Shown one piece after another: positions 23,478-34,400 of a DNA stretch of 64,000 nucleotides. Location of the stretch: contig JALGPY010000009.1 in assembly GCA_023055425.1 (NCBI GenBank), positions 33,089,275-33,153,274 of the forward strand. The letters run 5' to 3'. Position 1 is the stretch's first letter. Each line of letters begins with the position of its first letter. The notes under the pieces were generated by a model. That model did no database searches, was not told the DNA's origin, and saw nothing but the letters and a program-made list of their open reading frames with translations. Source of the stretch: Linanthus parryae. Taxonomy: Eukaryota > Streptophyta > Magnoliopsida > Ericales > Polemoniaceae. Made by a program: the position numbers and the translations under genes.

Positions 23478-23489
23478 TGTTATCAGAGC
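23478..23489 (+). other. C1 primer-binding site
   Basis: TGTTATCAGAGC, two bases after the LTR. It differs from the initiator tRNA-Met complement TGGTATCAGAGC by one base. Confidence 0.8.
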
Positions 23490-23525
23490 TTGGGTTACTG
23501 CATAGATTTAACCATCTGGTGATTA

Positions 23526-25420
23526 TGAGTTCTGTAGGTGATGGTGGTTTCTCTCAGGGGAAGAGATGCTAAGAGACCTCCTCTATTCTATGGTGACAAC
23601 TTTGTGCAATGAAAAACCCTGATGGAAATATTCATCATTGATCAAGATATGGAGTTGTGGACTATCATCAGAATGGTCCTAACACATTCAACACAGACAA
23701 ATATGGGATTAGAACTCCCAGGACAGAGGATTCACTCTCTGCTTCTGAGTTATAATAATATTCTTAAAATTACAGAGCCATGAATCTCTTATATTGTGCT
23801 TTGAGTGCAAATGAATTCAACAGGATTTCAGGTTGCAAGAGTGCTAAAGAAATATGGGACAAAATTGGTGGTAACCTTTGAAGGAACCAGTCAAGTCAAG
23901 CAGACAAAGATCAACATATTTCTCAGACAATATGAACTGTTTAAAATGAATGGAGATGAGTCCATCAAGGACATGTTCAAGAGGTTCACTGACATCGTTA
24001 ACAATCTTGACTCGTTAGTAAAATCTTTTTCCAATGAAGATAAATCCATGAAGATTTTGGGAAGCCTTCCCAAAGCCAAATGGGAACCGAAGACTACTTC
24101 TATTGAAGAAGCTCAAGATCTATCATCACTTCAACTTGATGACTTGCAGGAAAAGTTGCTTACACATGAAATTTTCATGAATGAATTTGATGGAGAACTT
24201 CAAGAAAATGTTAAGAATCTAGCTCTCAAGGCCATTGAATATGCCATCCCAAATCCTTGAAAATGAAGAAGATGGTGATGAAGATCCCTTTGCTCTAATT
24301 TCCAAAGCCTTGACCAGAATTCTCAAGATGAAGAAGAATTTTGGAAACAAAGACTTCAGCAGGGATAAACACAAATCCTCTAGTAGAAAAGACTATAAAG
24401 GTAAATATTCTTCCCATGGTAATAAGTCTAAAGTAATAAATTCTTTTGAGCGTGGTGATGCAAGACATTTGATTAGAGACTGTCCACTTTCATGTAAGAC
24501 GTTAGTTTTAAATTGGACTACACAATAAAAGAAAACACTTTCTGAAGAAAGACCATGACAAGAGAAAGATGGCTATGATAGCATCTTGGAGTGACTCAGA
24601 CTCCTCAAGTGATTCTGAATCTGAAGAAGAACAGGCTAACCTCTTCCTTATGGCCAAGCAAGATGAAAGTTCTGAAAAGAATATTGTGGTAATGGTAAAC
24701 TGTTTGATTTCAAACCAACAGATTTCCTCTCTGATTATCTTAGAAAACTGCTTTTAAATGAAGAGGACTATCTGAAAGAAATCAGGAATTTAAAGGAAAA
24801 GGTTCATGAGCAAGCAAAAGAGAATTTGCATCTTGTTTGTCAAAATAATAATCTTGAAATTTCTCATAAGAAATATGATAGAGATTTCAAGGCCTTGGAA
24901 ACCAATTTCAAAGCCTTAAAAACTAAATTCAAGGAAGTAGTAAATGAGAACTCACTTTTGAGTGAACAGTATTGTTGCTCTAAAACATTTGTCTGATGAA
25001 TTAAAGGAACAAAGGACTACGCTAGCTGAGAAACATCAAGAATCCAAGGAAGTTATTACCAGACTTGTTGGCTCTGAAAATAATCTAAACCTGATTCTTG
25101 GTGGAAGCTTAAAGTCTGTTCACAAAACTGGTATTGGTTACAATCCAAATTTTCCTAGAACGAACAATACCAGATTTGTAAAGGCTGGAAGCATAGCTTC
25201 TCCTAAGTTCCATTACTATAACAGAATTGGTCATGTTAAGATGACTTGTCCCTTTAAAAGAAGAGACCCTCACATAATGAAGAACACTTTCCCAATTCAA
25301 CTAAAAGGACAAGTCAGACAGATTCGGGTTCCTAAAGGGGTTATACCACCTAACATGGTTGACCCTGAATATAAATCTAAATTACATACTTGTTCTAATA
25401 GCTGGGTAAGGCAGTGAATG
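23526..25420 (+). pseudogene. gag: C1 gag remnant with coiled-coil segment
   Basis: A long SIRE-type Gag is readable across several frames. Near 23805-24260 is the UBN2-like capsid segment (FLRQYELFKMNGDES, then MFKRFTDIVNNL and LGSLPKAKWEPK). The knuckle region near 24440-24490 reads SFERGDARHLIRDCPL, with the first Cys residues lost. An acidic Ser-rich stretch follows (WSDSDSSSDSESEEEQ, about 24590-24630). At 24760-25110 there is a Lys/Glu-rich, coiled-coil-like part with repeats of the form FKALE. A late basic stretch lies before the protease. The start codon is probably the ATG at 23526. Stops and frameshifts throughout make it non-functional. Confidence 0.8.
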
Positions 25421-25429
25421 GTGTTTACA

Positions 25430-25779
25430 GGCTGTCACCAAGAGCAAAGAACAGAAATGATTTATGGATAATGGTTGCTCCAGACATATAAGTGGTAAGA
25501 TATCTTTATTCTCAGAACTAAAAGAGCAATCTAAAGGATCAATCACACTAGGTGACAAAAGAAACTGCAACATATTGGGTTTTGGTAAAGTTGGTACAGA
25601 TTCTGAAAATTATATTTCTGATGTTTATTTAGTTGATGCTTGATATTCAATATGCTTAGTGTATCTCATTTATGAGACAATGGTAACAAAGTCATTTTTG
25701 ACAAATAGAAATGTGTGGCGCAAAATGAGTCTGAAGTTTGCATCCTCAATGCCTCAAGGTCAAACAATGTTTATACTTT
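25430..25779 (+). pseudogene. C1 protease remnant
   Basis: Reads FMDNGCSRHISGK, the copia aspartic protease active-site region, with DNG where SIRE-like proteases normally have DSG. It then continues KGSITLGDK. A stop near 25641 and frameshifts follow. It is cut at 25780 by a solo LTR. Confidence 0.7.
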
Positions 25780-26372
25780 TGTGTACGAGAGAATCCCTTG
25801 AGGAGGATTCAATATACACCAAGAGCAGGGGATAGAAAGAACACGGAAAGAGTAGGGTGTGTGTAGGGAGAGAGTAAGAAAATGGTAACTGTGTGAGAGA
25901 CAGACAAAATTTTGGCAGAGCTTCCGCGTAGTTCAGGTGATCCGTCTTTGTATGGAAGGGTTAACGATCCTATATATAACGGAGAATGTGACCTTTTTAG
26001 TGGGTTAATATGCCCATTAATGGCGGCTTAATTAGATTAACCACAACGGCACGTTCGTCCGCGTATATAGGAGCCGTTACGCAGTTCGTCCGCGTATACC
26101 GGAACCGTTATAGAGCTCGTGCCATAAATCTCTCAAAGCAGTTACTAAAGGTCGCGAGCGGGCTTGGTTTTCGCTCGCGCGCGACAGGACTTACTCTAGC
26201 CTCCAAACCACTAAGTCCCTACAAGTCCCGTGCGGTGGTATGCGAGGGCCCTGTCTCGCAGCCCCAACGTGGATCAGCGCTGGTGGTGATCCTGTGTGTG
26301 TGGAGCACAGCTAGGTGTGCTGGATGATCACCACGTGCCTAAGATATGTCTGTCTAGAAAGCACTATCTACA
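25780..26372 (+). repeat. Solo LTR inserted in C1
   Basis: 593 bp, TGTGTACGAGAGAATCCC to CACTATCTACA, flanked by the duplication acttt (25775-25779 and 26373-26377). It interrupts the C1 frame between protease and the gag-pre-integrase motif. It is GC-richer than its surroundings and unrelated to the other LTRs here. Because LTRs start TG and end CA on both strands, orientation is uncertain. A TATA-like run near 25970 fits either direction, and the minus strand looks slightly more natural. Recombination between two LTRs of one element explains a solo LTR with one duplication. The ORF 26010-26327 inside it is not a gene. Confidence 0.8.
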
Positions 26373-26439
26373 ACTTTACACACTAAAAAAGTTGTAGGAG
26401 AAAGTCTGAAGTTTCTAAAGGCCTTGAAAGAGGATTCAA

Positions 26440-27200
26440 AGCTTTGGCACAGAAAGCTTAGACACATTAGCTTGCATAGTTTGAACAAGTTAGTTGCTAA
26501 CGACCTAGTAAGAGGTCTACCTCCTATCAAGTTCAAGGATGAAGAGGTATGAAAAACCTGTGCTCAAAGTAAACAAACAAGAAGTTCATTCAAGCCAAAG
26601 AAATTTAACTCCTCAACATAATGGTTTTTTTAAAAGAAAGAACAGGATTCTTGAAGACATGTCAAGGACAATGCTTCTAGAGAACAAGTTGCCAAAATCA
26701 TTTTGGGCACAAGTTGTGAACACTGCCAACTATATACTTAACAGGTGCTTGATTAGGCATATCCTGAAGAAGACTCCTTATGAGCTTTTCAAAGGAAGAA
26801 AGCCAAACATCTCTTACTTCAGACCTTTTGGTTGCACTTGTTGTCTTCACAACAATGGTAAGGACAATCTTGATAAGTTTGATGCCATAAGTGATGAAGG
26901 TATTTTTCTTGGTTATTCACTGACTAGCAAAGCTTATAGAATCTATAAAAAGAGAACCAAGCTTGTTGAAGAAAGCATTCATGTTATTTTTGATGAAAGT
27001 TATGATGGTTCTTTGAGTGAATTTCTTGCATACTTGAATTTAAACAAGCATGAGTCAGAAGATGAAGCTGAGCGTTCAAATGGTTCCAAGGAAATCTTGC
27101 AGAAAAACAAGAAGAATTTTCAAGGCCTTGAAAATGAGTCTTAAAGCCTTGAAAAAGAACCTCAAGAGAATCAAAGTGAATAAGCTACTACTTCAAGCTC
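26440..27200 (+). pseudogene. C1 integrase remnant with core deletion
   Basis: Starts with the gag-pre-integrase motif (LWHRKLRHIS) and LVRGLP. A stop replaces a residue just before KTCAQSKQTRSSFK. The sequence then jumps directly to TPQHNGFFKRKNRILEDMSR, the segment around the catalytic Glu. About 150 residues of the core, carrying both catalytic Asp residues, are missing compared with C2 (50738-50286). The C-terminal part is open to about 27144 (TPYELFKGRKPNISYF, GIFLGYS). The palindrome at 27118-27133 lies in its low-complexity tail. Confidence 0.82.
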
Positions 27201-27214
27201 TCAAAGACCTGAGA

Positions 27215-28420
27215 AGCTTCCTGTAGAACCTGATCCATGGACACCAAGAAAGAGATTCAAATATATTTCATCTCATCCAGTTCACAACATCATATGTGAT
27301 CCATTAACTGGTACAGAAATAAGATCACAGTTGAAGAACCTATGTGCTTTCAATGCTTTTGTCTCTCTTATGGAGCCTAAGAATGTGAAAGAAGCATTAC
27401 TAGAAGCAGATCTTTTTTTGTCCAAAAAAAGAAGCAGACTGGATCATTACAATGTAAAGTGAACTCAATGAATTAGAGAGGAACGAGGTATGGAATCTGG
27501 TTCCACCTCCTAAAGATCAGTCTGTCATTGGTAACAGGTGGGTTTCAGAAACAAGTTAAATGAGAATGGTAAGGTAATCAGAAGAAAAAAAGCAAGACTG
27601 GTAGCTCAAGGCTACAACCAAGAAGAAGGTATTGATTATGAGGAATCTTTTTCTCCTATTGCAAGGTTAGAAGCAATTAGAATGTTACTTGCATTTTCAT
27701 CTCACAAAAATATGAAACTTTTTCAAATGGATGTGAAATGTGCATTTTCATATGGATATTTGCAAGAAGAAGTCTATGTTGCTCAACCCCCTGATTTTGA
27801 AAAGGATGAGTTTTCAATCCATGTTTATAAACTTGACACAGCACTTTATGGTTTGAAACAAGCTCCAAGAGCTTGGTATGAAAGAATGTCAAAGTTTTTA
27901 CTTGAAAATGATTTCAAAAGAGGATTAGTAGATAGAACCCTTTTCATAAAGACTCATGAGAAAGATATTCTAGTAGTTCAAGTATATATTGATGATATTC
28001 TGTTTGGATCTACTAATGATTCTCTTTGCACAGATTTCTCAAGTCTTATGAGCAGGGAATTTGAATAGGTTTGATGGGAGAGCTCAACTTCTTTCTTGGA
28101 CTTCATATACATCAAATGAAGAACGGAATATTTCTACATCAGAGTAAGTACACCAAGGACTTGTTAAATAAGTACAATATGTCTCAGTACAAGGTAGCGA
28201 GAACTCCTATGAGCTCCTCACTATCATTAGACAAAGATCAAAATGGTAAGAGTGTGAACATGAAAGAATACAGAGGTATGATTGGATCTTTGCTATATCT
28301 CACTGCAAGTATACCAGAGATCATGTTTGGTGTTTGTATGTGTGTTAGATTTCAAGCTGATCCTAAAGGATCACACTTAGTTGCTATCAAAAGAATATTC
28401 AGATATCTCAATGGTACCTA
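27215..28420 (+). pseudogene. C1 reverse transcriptase remnant
   Basis: RT is readable from TPRKRFKYISSHPVHN-like sequence near 27240. It contains an A/T-rich disruption near 27410-27440. The main open stretch is 27538-28068 with [47 protein letters not shown] and [12 protein letters not shown]; the catalytic YxDD reads YIDD. A TAG at 28066-28068 precedes GELNFFLGLHIHQMK. The next open stretch, 28071-28421, runs to the end of the connection region. Confidence 0.85.
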
Positions 28421-28421
28421 A

Positions 28422-28938
28422 GACTTAGGGCTTTGGTATCCTAAACAATCTAACTTTTCTTTGTTTGGCTATTCAGATGCTGACTTTGCAGGCTACAAAG
28501 TGGATAGAAAAAGTGCATTAGGGTGTTTCCAATTTCTTGGTACATCAGTGGTCAGTTGTCATTCAAAGAAACAAATTTACGTAGCCTTATCAACAGCAGA
28601 GGCTAAATACATAGCAGCTGGTTGCTTGATGTTCACAAGTGTTATGGATCGCTCAGCAAATGAGAGATCTTGGATTTGATTTCAGAATTATACACATCAA
28701 ATGTGACAACACCATTGCAATATCAATTACAAAGAATCTAGTTCAGCATTCTAGGACCAAACACATAGATGTTAGACATCACTTCATCAGAGATCATGTT
28801 GAGAAAGGTGATGTTACTCTTAAATTTGTGTCTACTAACATGCAATCGGCAGATATTTTCACTAAACCACTGCCACATGATAGGTTCTCGGCCCTGATAT
28901 TAGAAATGGGCATGCTAAATAAAGAAGCATTGGTTTAA
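28422..28938 (+). pseudogene. C1 RNase H remnant
   Basis: Reads GYSDADFAGYKVDRKS, STAEAKYIAAG, then after a frameshift near 28640 IKCDNTIAISITKN, SRTKHIDVRHHFIRDHVEKG and ADIFTKPL. It ends at ALV with a stop at 28938. The key D, E and D positions of copia RNase H are visible, but the protein is split between two frames. Confidence 0.83.
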
Positions 28939-29355
28939 GGGGAGTATCAGGTAAGTTACAGGTAAGTATTATGTGGTTCAAAGTTTTGAATTGATTTTAC
29001 AAAGCCTTGAAAATCTTTTCAAAGCCTCAATTTTATCTGATTCAGTTTTATAGCTTTTCCAGGCCTTGAAATCCTTTTCAAATCCTTAAAAATAAGTTTG
29101 TATGATGTTTAGTCAATAACCTGGATCATTCAATGTTGGGTGTTATCTCTGTTGATAATTTCTCAATATTGTTTTTACTTTTAAAATTAATTTCTTTTCA
29201 AAATTAGTAATATATTATTTCCTTTCCCACGTATTTACAGATTTGGAAATATTTTGTTTCCTTTTTAAACTCAAACTCTTCAGTATTTATCTCTTTACTT
29301 CTCTCCATATTTTTCATATTACTCCTCCTTCTCTCTTCTATACTCTCAAACCCTA
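28939..29355 (+). other. C1 spacer between pol and post-pol ORF
   Basis: AT-rich and non-coding, with several imperfect copies of the TTTCAAGGCCTTGAAA motif (for example near 29003-29025 and 29054-29080). A pyrimidine-rich stretch lies just before the next ATG. The equivalent C2 spacer (47748-48186) has the same layout. Confidence 0.6.
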
Positions 29356-31131
29356 ATGAGCACGAGGAGAACTTCAAATTGAATCAAGAAGGCTGGAGGT
29401 TCAAAGAAAGTTTCTGATAAGAAGAGGAAGACTGTAGGGGAAGAGGTTCGAACTCTCAGTGATGATTCAATTTCCAGAACCCCAAGTGCAGAAAAGGCTC
29501 CTTCTCCTCCAAAGAAGATCAGACTCCAATTTCTAGCAAGAAGAAGAAAACATATCAGTCTGCTCCAGAAAAACAACTAGAAGAACAGGTTGCTAGTCCT
29601 AAGAAGGTGAAGAAGAAGAAGAATAAGAAGCCTACAAAAGAATATAAAGGAAAAGGGAAATCCACAGAGGAAGAAACACATAAAAGCACTGGAAAAGAAC
29701 TGCATATCTATTCAGAGATGCAACAGTCCCCTGGTAAGAAATCGGGCAATAACAGCAAGTGGTTTGTTTCTCATGTTGCTAGAGGAAAATGTTTAGATGA
29801 TTTTGCTTCTAGATCAGTAGCCTATTGTAGCATGGTTAGTGTTAACATGTTGAGAACCATGAATCTAGAGTGTATTAAGAGGTTGAAGAAAAGCTCTCTT
29901 TGGAAAGTCTTAAACCCTCCATAAGTTGCATAGCCTAGGTTAACCAGGCTTTTCTATCTGAACATGAAGGAAATTAGGACTGTAAGTTTGGTGATTCAAT
30001 CCAAAATGGACGGTTTTGACATGGAGTTAGGTCACTCAGAATTTTTCGATGTTTTAGGCTGCCCCAGAAGGTACAACACAAACAACTATCCCAACAAGAG
30101 TGAAGCTCTGAAACTGGCTAGGGAAGAATTCTTTATAACCAATGTCTCTACCTCCTCTAAGCAGTTGACACACTTTGTGGTAACTGTTGAAGCCAAGGTC
30201 CTGTTCACAATCTCGAAAAGGTGTGTAGTGCCTAAGGAGAATTCTAAAGAATTGCTGACTGACAAAGTGTTGTACTTGATGTATTTGATCATGCATGGGT
30301 ATGAGATTAATCTTCCTTCAATTGTGATGGAACATATTCTTTACTCACAGACAAAGGAAAGAAAGCACCATTTGCCTTATGCCAACCTACTTTCTGCCTT
30401 CTTTCAACACCTTGAGATCCCATATGACAGAGAAGATACTGTTACCACTGGTTTTTGTATGCTTGATGAGAAAGCCTTTGAGAGGATTGGAATTATGAAA
30501 ACCAGTGAGGGTAATTGGAATATGAACTCTGATCTGTCTGAGGAACAGTTGCAATCCGATAAATTTCCAAAACCCAAGGCCTTGACCGCTCCGTCAATCC
30601 TACCCTCTCAATCTCAAGACCTTTTCCATGGTATTTCAAATACTTGATGTTCTGGAGAAGGATATGGATGAATTGAAGGAAAATAGGCATGAGTTTGGCA
30701 CTGAGTTCAATCAAGTTAGGTATATAGTTGAAAGCATCTTCAAAAGCATCAATGTTCTCCATGGGGAGGAAGAAGTCTCGCAGGCTTCAGAGGGATCCAA
30801 GAAGGGTGGTGTAACCAAGGATTCGTTCAGTGACCATACTACTCAGGATGAGGCTGCAGGGGTAGTGGACAAGGGGAAACAAGTGGTTCAAGAACAAGGT
30901 GATGATGAACATGAACAAGATGATGATGAAAGTCCAGACTCAGGAATGTTGATCAAATATCTTAAGAAAAATAAACATAAGGCACCCATTCCAGAGATAG
31001 TGACTGAGGCAGATCTTTTTGATGATGAGGTGGTTGGTGATACTGGTGATAAGATGCTCAAGAAGAAGAACAGAAAGATGATGAGGATGATGAAGAAGAC
31101 AGTGGTGAAGAAGATGCAGAGCCAAAGGTAG
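29356..31131 (+). pseudogene. C1 post-pol ORF (SIRE-like extra protein)
   Basis: Begins MSTRRTSN, as C2 begins MSTRRALD, but a stop follows at once. It then continues in pieces: a basic, Pro/Ser-rich start (KKVSDKKRKT, SRTPSAEKAPSPPKK), then KWFVSHVARGKCLDDFASRS near 29760. The folded-looking middle is 29964-30647 (FDVLGCPRRYNTNNYP, KVLYLMYLIMHGYEINLPSI, LPYANLLSAFFQH). A frame jump leads to a C-terminal part at 30628-31131 with a coiled-coil-like start and acidic tail. The middle resembles the Pfam family called putative plant transposon protein, known in plant retroelement-derived ORFs; that match is by eye. I see no signal peptide or membrane segment, so it does not look like an envelope protein. 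Confidence 0.7.
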
Positions 31132-31554
31132 ATGGAGACCCAACCCCCCAATTCTTCCCTCTTCTTTCTATCTTTTTCAAGTCCTTGAACTCTTTTTCAA
31201 AGTCTTGAAAAATTCTGTTTTTCAAACTACTACGTTTTTGCTTTCAGTTTTCCAGACTCTGATCCAACATTTTCACAATCTTTTTTTGATGAAATTCAAA
31301 CATGGGGAGAATAACTTAAATTTATTTTTTATTTGATTAGGTTTATTTATTATTTGGTACATTTTAGACTGGCTTAGATATCTGGTTTAGATCAGTAGCA
31401 TTTGCTGGATTTTGCTGCTTAATAAGTTGGATTATTTGGATATTTTGTGTTACGGCTTATCTTCATGATTACTCTTCTATGCTCTGATGAATATTTTTTG
31501 CAGGGACTCAGTCCTTCAAAATATTTTGATTTTTTCTTTCATCAAGGGGGATAT
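31132..31554 (+). other. C1 3' untranslated part and polypurine tract
   Basis: Non-coding AT-rich sequence with more degenerate CAAGTCCTTGAA-type motifs. The purine tract AAGGGGGA is at 31544-31551, three bases before the 3' LTR. Confidence 0.7.
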
Positions 31555-32890
31555 TGTAAGTTCAGCCTGTTTCAAAGGCTTGAAACAGCTTGTCTATTTC
31601 AAGGCCTTGAAATTGATTTCAAAGGTTTGAAACATAAAGTGCAGTAAACAGCATGAACTTAGGGGGAGCTTATGTTTCTGATCTGATTCACAAACCCCTA
31701 TGCTTGATTATATGTATTTTGATGATGAAAGATAAATTGTTTTGATGCTCTAAACTGATATTAATCCATCTGTTTGAAGTTTTTGCAGGGAAAAGTTGTT
31801 ACCTATTTTGCAGGGTCAACTTCCTAACATGTGTTCTTGCAGGAAAGGAACTGGATTGATATATTAATTATGTGCTTATGCAAACATGTATGGACCTTCC
31901 TAACATACTTAGCTACAAGATCAAGTCAATATCCTTGAAGATATTGAGCAACTAGCCGTTGGGAAGAGCTGTTAGATAGTCTGGACCTTCCTAACATACT
32001 TAGCTACAAGATCAAGTCAATATCCTTGAAGATATTGAGCTACTAGCCGTTGGGAAGAGCTGTTAGACAAGTCAAGATTTGCAGTTAATTTTCGGGAATG
32101 TTTTTTATGAGAAGATCTTGAAGATCTGCTATTCAAACAAGCTGTGTAAGAGGGAATGACTGAAGATTTTCAGAGACACACGAACACAGAGACTCGTAAT
32201 ATTCTTAGGATTGACAAGCAACACAGAAGGAGATTCATTTCACTCAATCGATTCCTCAGAAGATCACTGCACATTCAACTACTTCATCAGTTCTCAATGT
32301 TCTTCTTTCTTATCTATATTTGTATATCATTTAGATAATACTTGCTACATATTATTTTCGTGAGTTTTTCAAGTTAACAATAGAGGATTCTTGTTGAATC
32401 AGTGAGCAAGAGCAGGCACTAGATAGGTTAGTGAGAACCACAAGCTGTAACAGAGTAAGGGAACTCTCTCTGCTTGATATTTAGGGCTTAGCTTTTGATT
32501 AATAATAATTGAGTTGAAAATCCTGCAGGGATCAAATCACTGAGGTAGAGACGTAGGTCCAAGTGGAATGAACTCTAGAAATATCTCTCTCGCATTTATT
32601 TTGGTTTTCTATACTTAGCGTATCTGCAGCACAAAACAAGTTTTCGGTTCAACGGTTTGAAAGGCTTTTCAAGGCATTGAAAACTCTCAGCTGTTTCTTC
32701 GTTATATGTTTTGATTCCAAAGACTTGAAACTTATTTCAATGCCTTGAAATACTCACTGCTTTCTTTAAACTTCTTTGAACCCACTCTTTTAGCACAATA
32801 TTGCAAAAAGTTGCCATACTCTATTCAACCCCCCCCCCCCCCTCTTCTAGAGTATTGATCATGCATTACTACCTACATGACTGTCTTTCA
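31555..32890 (+). repeat. C1 3' LTR with internal 91-bp tandem duplication
   Basis: 1336 bp. It is longer than the 5' LTR because a unit starting TGGACCTTCCTAACATAC at 31891 is repeated at 31982. A perfect TTTCAAGGCCTTGAAA occurs at 31597-31612 and a 14-C run at 32829-32842. Confidence 0.9.
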
Positions 32891-32955
32891 CTACTCTTAA
32901 ATTATTTCACACTAGCATGACCAAGTCTCGTGTTCCATCGTCTCATAACATTCGC
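32891..32955 (-). pseudogene. Element A gag-pre-integrase fragment
   Basis: On the minus strand it reads WNTRLGHASVK, matching the copia LWHxRLGHAS motif, followed by a stop. It continues in frame into the fragment at 22233 once C1 is removed. Upstream, the copia similarity stops abruptly and LINE RT sequence begins, so element A has lost its gag and 5' LTR here. Confidence 0.65.
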
Positions 32956-34400
32956 CAAGTTTTTTCATCACATTGATAAGAAAATGCTACTCAAGCATGT
33001 CATAAGCCTTGTTGAGGTATAAATTCGTAACCACGTGATGGCTATAATTTTTCTTACTATTTTTGATGAATTGGGTGATTGCAATCATAACATTTCATGA
33101 ATGCTTCTCTTTGGGACAAAGGTTGAATGGGTTTGGGAGATGAAGTTAGGGGTTTATGTTCATTGGCTAAGAGTTCAGAATTAACCTTGTACGTGAAATT
33201 ACAAGTCCCAATAGGTCTGAAGTGTCTACGAAGACCAGGGTCTGCTACTTTGCGTAGAAGGGTAATTCTTGTATGGTTGAAACTTTTCAAGATATAACCA
33301 GTAGACAAACAAGTTACACACTGCATTATAGAGATCCATACCTACTTCATTCCAATGTTTTTGATAGAACACACCTTGAAAGCCATCTTTCCCTGGCGAT
33401 TTCCACTTTCCAAGTTGAAGTGTAGCTTCCTTAAATTCAGCAAGTGTGGCATTTATGGTTAGCTCATCATTCATATCTCCTGTAATACATGGGCTAATAA
33501 AATCAATAGACTAAAACATATCATTATTCTCCTGCCCAATATCAATGTGAATACAGTAACTAGTTAACAGGTATTTAATTTCATTCTCACTACTGGTCTA
33601 ACTACCATCACTTTTCTTCAGCTTTCTTATCTTTTTTATGTGCCTCCTCAGGTTCATTGAGGTGTGAAAGAACTTTGTGTTCTTATCCCCAAGTTGAATA
33701 TACTTATTTATAGCCCTCTACTTCCATTATCAGTCCTCACTGCCCAAAAATTTCAAGCTCTAACAGTAGAGTTCTTTTACCTCATCATGCAAGTTGATTT
33801 CACTGTTTTTGATCCCCTTGAGTCGGCTTTGAATGCTGTCAGTATTTTTCTTTGCTTGACATTCTTGATTTATTCTTGAGTATCAAATATAGTAGGAACA
33901 TCTTTGAACCTTAAGTATTTTCCTTCCAGCGGAGTCTTATAAGATCTGAGCATTCTTGGGAGTTAAGCCAGCTCTCTTCAAATATGAAAGTCCTGCATTG
34001 TCTCCCATTTGAACCTTCTGTGCTCAAGACCAAAAGGCAGTGATCAGACTTAGTATCACTTTCGTGAATAATATTGGCATTGGTATGAACAAGAGCCCAG
34101 TCAGTATTGTAAAGCGCTTTGTCAATCCTTTCCTTCGCGAAATTGTTGATTATGTGATTACACCATGAGAAGGAGGGACCTTTAAACTGCATTTCAGTTA
34201 ATCACACCTAATTAATCTTTCTCATAAATATATGTATTCTCTAATACTTGGCTTGTGATCCTCCTTGATTCTCATAAAAGTTGTTGATATCACTGTAGTC
34301 CTCAATTAGACACCATGGACCATTTTCCATTTTGCTCAACTCACAAATAACAAGTCAAACTTGTTGTTTCTCCTTTTCTTTAGGATCCATATAAATGTAG
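32956..34400 (-). pseudogene. LINE (non-LTR retrotransposon) fragment, endonuclease plus partial RT
   Basis: Minus strand, several frames. About 34330-33911 is the late endonuclease: GPWCLIEDYSDI, then MQFKGPSFSWCN, KERIDKALYNTDWA, SDHCLLVL and FIFEESWL. A middle part near 33730-33600 has features of the linker before RT. RT begins at about 33440 with ATLQLGKWKSPGKDGFQGVF and YQKHWNEVG. It continues in another frame with KVADPGLRRHFRPIG, CNFTYKVNSELLAN and LNKAYDMLE, up to about 32960. The catalytic FADD region and 3' end are absent, and the early endonuclease and ORF1 are not recognisable. Stops and frameshifts show long decay. Confidence 0.8.

Larger units (their letters stand above)
22239..32890 (+). 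mobile_element. SIRE-like Ty1/copia element C1 with post-pol ORF
   Basis: LTRs 22239-23475 and 31555-32890 begin TGTAAGTTCA and end TCTTTCA. The duplication ctact flanks it at 22234-22238 and 32891-32895, placing it inside element A. Internal order is initiator-Met primer site, gag, protease, integrase, RT, RNase H, then a long extra ORF and a purine tract. That arrangement is known for the SIRE/Maximus lineage. Coding parts are broken in many places, integrase has a large deletion, and a solo LTR sits between protease and integrase. Confidence 0.9.

Noticed and set aside
26010..26327. 105-codon ORF with Arg/Ser-rich sequence
   Set aside because: Lies wholly inside the solo LTR and has no recognisable domain.
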